Below are positions 14,308-15,979 of a DNA stretch of 15,979 nucleotides, in pieces. Made by a program: the position numbers and the translations under genes. The notes below the pieces were generated by a model that worked only from the letters and a program-made list of their open reading frames with translations, had not been told where the DNA came from and searched no databases. This DNA comes from Alphaproteobacteria bacterium (GTDB lineage Bacteria; Pseudomonadota; Alphaproteobacteria; Bin95). The stretch lies in the NCBI GenBank assembly GCA_022822125.1, contig JAJECF010000006.1:1-15979 (forward strand), in the 5' to 3' direction. The first letter of the stretch is position 1. Every line of letters begins with the position of its first letter.

Positions 14308-15890
14308 GACGGGGACCCGAACCCGCCCGCCCCGGGGGTCTCGACGCGGAGCCCTTCGCCGTCGCGCACAATGACGCCCGACGGCTTGATCTCAAGAGGG
14401 GTTTCGGCCCCGGAGCCGTCCAGAAGCGCGAACCGGCCCCGGCCGCCGGGTTCTCCGCCGGCAAGCCCCCAGGGCGCGTTGGAGAAGCGCTCGCCGGCGC
14501 CGTTGAACAGGCAGTCATGGCCCACCGGCCTGACCACGCGATAGAGCCCGCGCCCGCCCCGGAAGCGCCCCGCGCCGCCGGAGCCCTCCAGCAGGCCGTA
14601 GCGCTCCACCATCAGCGGGTATTCGGTCTCGATGGCCTCGACCGGCAGGTTGGAGGTGTTGGTGATGCCGACCTGCACGCCGTCCTTGCCGTGGCCGCCC
14701 GGCCAGCCGCCGGCCCCGCCGCCGAGCGTTTCCAGATAGAGGTAGCCTTCGCCCGTCCTGGGGTCGATGCCCGAGAAAACGGCGGTGGTGTTGGCGCCGT
14801 TGCCGGCCGCCGGCGCGCGGTCGGGCACGGCCGGCGCGAGCGCGCCGAACACCACATCGATGATCCGCTGGCAGGTATGCGCCCGCGCCGCCACCGGGGC
14901 GGGAAAGACGGCGTTGAGCAGAGAGCCGCGCGGCGCGGAAATCTCCACGCAATCGATCACGGCCTGGTTGTTCGGCACTTCGGGGTCCAGCAGCGCCTTG
15001 AGCGTGTAGGTGACCGCGGCGACGGTCGCGTTCATGGTCACATTGATATTGCCGGGCACCTGCGGGGAGGTGCCGGAGAAATCGAAGCTCGCGCGGCCGC
15101 CCTTCTTCTCCACGGTCAGCACGATGGGAATGTCGCGGGTTTCCAGCCCGTCATCGTCCATGACATCCTCGAAACGGTAGGTGCCGTCCGGGATGGCGCG
15201 AATGGCGTCCGCCATGCGTCCCGCGGTGCGCGCCAGCATGTCCTCGAAAGCGGCCAGCACGGTTTCCGAGCCATAGGCCGCGACGGTCTCCGCCATGCGC
15301 CTGACGCCCAGATTGCAGGCGGCGACCTGCGCGAAATAGTCCCCGCGCCGTTCGTTCGGCAACCGCACATTGAGCAGCACGAGGTCGAACAGCTCCTGTT
15401 GCAGCACGCCCCGGCGGAAGAGCTTCACCACCGGCACGCGCAGGCCTTCCTGGTAGATTTCCGACATGCCGCCGGCCATCGACCCCGGCGCCATGCCGCC
15501 GACATCGGCATGGTGGGCGATATTGCAGACCCAGGCGACGATGCGGCCGTTGGCGAACACCGGCGCGGCCATGTTGATGTCGGGCAGATGCGTGCCGCCG
15601 GCCGTGTGCGGGTCGTTGGCGATGACGATGTCGCCTTCCTCGATATCGTCGCCGTAGCGGGCCAGCAGGCAGTCCATCAGCCCGCTCATGGAAGCGATAT
15701 GAATCGGCAGCGACTGCTCCGCCTGCGCGATCAGGCGGCCTTGCGCGTCCATGATTGCGGTGGAGTGGTCGTGCCGCTCCTTGATGTTGGTGGAGTAGGC
15801 GCTCTTCATCAGCGCAGCGAAGGTTTCGTCGGTTATGGAGCGCAGCGCGTTGGCGAGGATTTCGAGGCCGATGGGGTCGAGGGCGGTCAT
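14304..15890 (-). CDS. hyuB: Hydantoinase B / oxoprolinase B-family subunit
   Basis: This 528-residue protein matches the hydantoinase B/oxoprolinase family (N-methylhydantoinase beta, acetone carboxylase alpha-type), which with HyuA uses ATP to open hydantoin or 5-oxoproline rings or to carboxylate ketones. Recognisable blocks are KERHDHSTAIMDAQGRLIAQ (37-56), IANDPHTAGGTHLPDI (90-105), CNIAHHADVGG (122-132), the metal-binding region, SFDFSGTSPQVPGNINVT and ETLGGGAGGWPG. The length is normal (500-600). The ATG at 15890 overlaps the preceding hyuA stop as ATGA, and its own stop overlaps the crotonase start as GTGA. No third subunit (acetone carboxylase gamma) is seen. Substrate specificity cannot be told from sequence, and gene names in this family are unreliable. 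Confidence 0.92.
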   Translation of the reverse strand: MTALDPIGLEILANALRSITDETFAALMKSAYSTNIKERHDHSTAIMDAQGRLIAQAEQSLPIHIASMSGLMDCLLARYGDDIEEGDIVIANDPHTAGGTHLPDINMAAPVFANGRIVAWVCNIAHHADVGGMAPGSMAGGMSEIYQEGLRVPVVKLFRRGVLQQELFDLVLLNVRLPNERRGDYFAQVAACNLGVRRMAETVAAYGSETVLAAFEDMLARTAGRMADAIRAIPDGTYRFEDVMDDDGLETRDIPIVLTVEKKGGRASFDFSGTSPQVPGNINVTMNATVAAVTYTLKALLDPEVPNNQAVIDCVEISAPRGSLLNAVFPAPVAARAHTCQRIIDVVFGALAPAVPDRAPAAGNGANTTAVFSGIDPRTGEGYLYLETLGGGAGGWPGGHGKDGVQVGITNTSNLPVEAIETEYPLMVERYGLLEGSGGAGRFRGGRGLYRVVRPVGHDCLFNGAGERFSNAPWGLAGGEPGGRGRFALLDGSGAETPLEIKPSGVIVRDGEGLRVETPGAGGFGSPS

Positions 15891-15979
15891 GCGGCGATCC
15901 GTATGGTGAGGTTGCCGTGGGCGTCCACCGCCGCGCTGTCGCCCGGATAGACGATGGCGGTGGCGTCGAGCTGCTCGAT
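15887..15979 (-). CDS. hyuA: C-terminal end of hydantoinase A / oxoprolinase A-family subunit
   Basis: The last 93 bases encode 30 residues, IEQLDATAIVYPGDSAAVDA then HGNLTIRIAA and a TGA stop, before running off the window. The 'EQ-DATxxVxPG-xAxVDxxGNL' pattern is the typical C-terminus of HyuA/oxoprolinase A subunits. The stop overlaps the hyuB start codon (ATGA). The ATP-binding body of the subunit lies beyond the window. Confidence 0.85.
   Translation of the reverse strand: MEQLDATAIVYPGDSAAVDAHGNLTIRIAA

Overview
The window comes from a GC-rich chromosome, most likely an alphaproteobacterium. The evidence is high GC in most genes, an amtB/glnK pair behind a sigma-54 promoter, dispersed palindromic intergenic repeats of the 'CTCAGGATGAG' and 'CGTCATGCCCGGA' types, and a Slam-like outer-membrane barrel. 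No rRNA, tRNA, CRISPR array, transposase or integrase was seen. The genus cannot be named from this sequence.

Layout. (1) 1-883: the 3' end of a Slam-like (DUF560) outer-membrane beta-barrel gene, cut by the window edge. (2) 884-1146: a gene-free stretch packed with short dispersed repeats. (3) 1147-3525, minus strand: a nitroreductase, an MFS exporter translationally coupled to it, and a small membrane protein with a His-rich tail. (4) 3668-5380, plus strand: an IlvD/Edd-family sugar-acid dehydratase, divergent from the nitroreductase. (5) 5461-6546, minus: a luciferase-like flavin monooxygenase. (6) 6672-8334, minus: amtB followed by glnK, the reverse of the usual order, with a sigma-54 -24/-12 element just upstream of amtB. 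(7) 8425-9911, minus: a cyclase-family hydrolase and a rhodanese. (8) 9989-11662, plus: an SDR dehydrogenase and a CitE/HpcH-type CoA-ester lyase. (9) 11670-13447, minus: an ABC-type AAA ATPase followed by a PIN-domain nuclease; the ATPase gene has a strikingly AT-rich core. (10) 13522-15979, minus: the tail of hyuA, then hyuB and a crotonase, joined by 4-nt overlaps.

Most of the window is ordinary catabolic and nitrogen-uptake metabolism of a versatile heterotroph. The part that does not fit is the ATPase-PIN pair. It sits at the 3' end of the hydantoinase/crotonase operon, is tail to tail with the CoA-lyase gene, and has base composition foreign to its surroundings. An SMC/ABC-like ATPase next to a small PIN nuclease with no visible antitoxin resembles the sensor-plus-effector layout of several anti-phage systems. 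It is the best candidate here for a poorly described system. The defence role is inferred, not shown.
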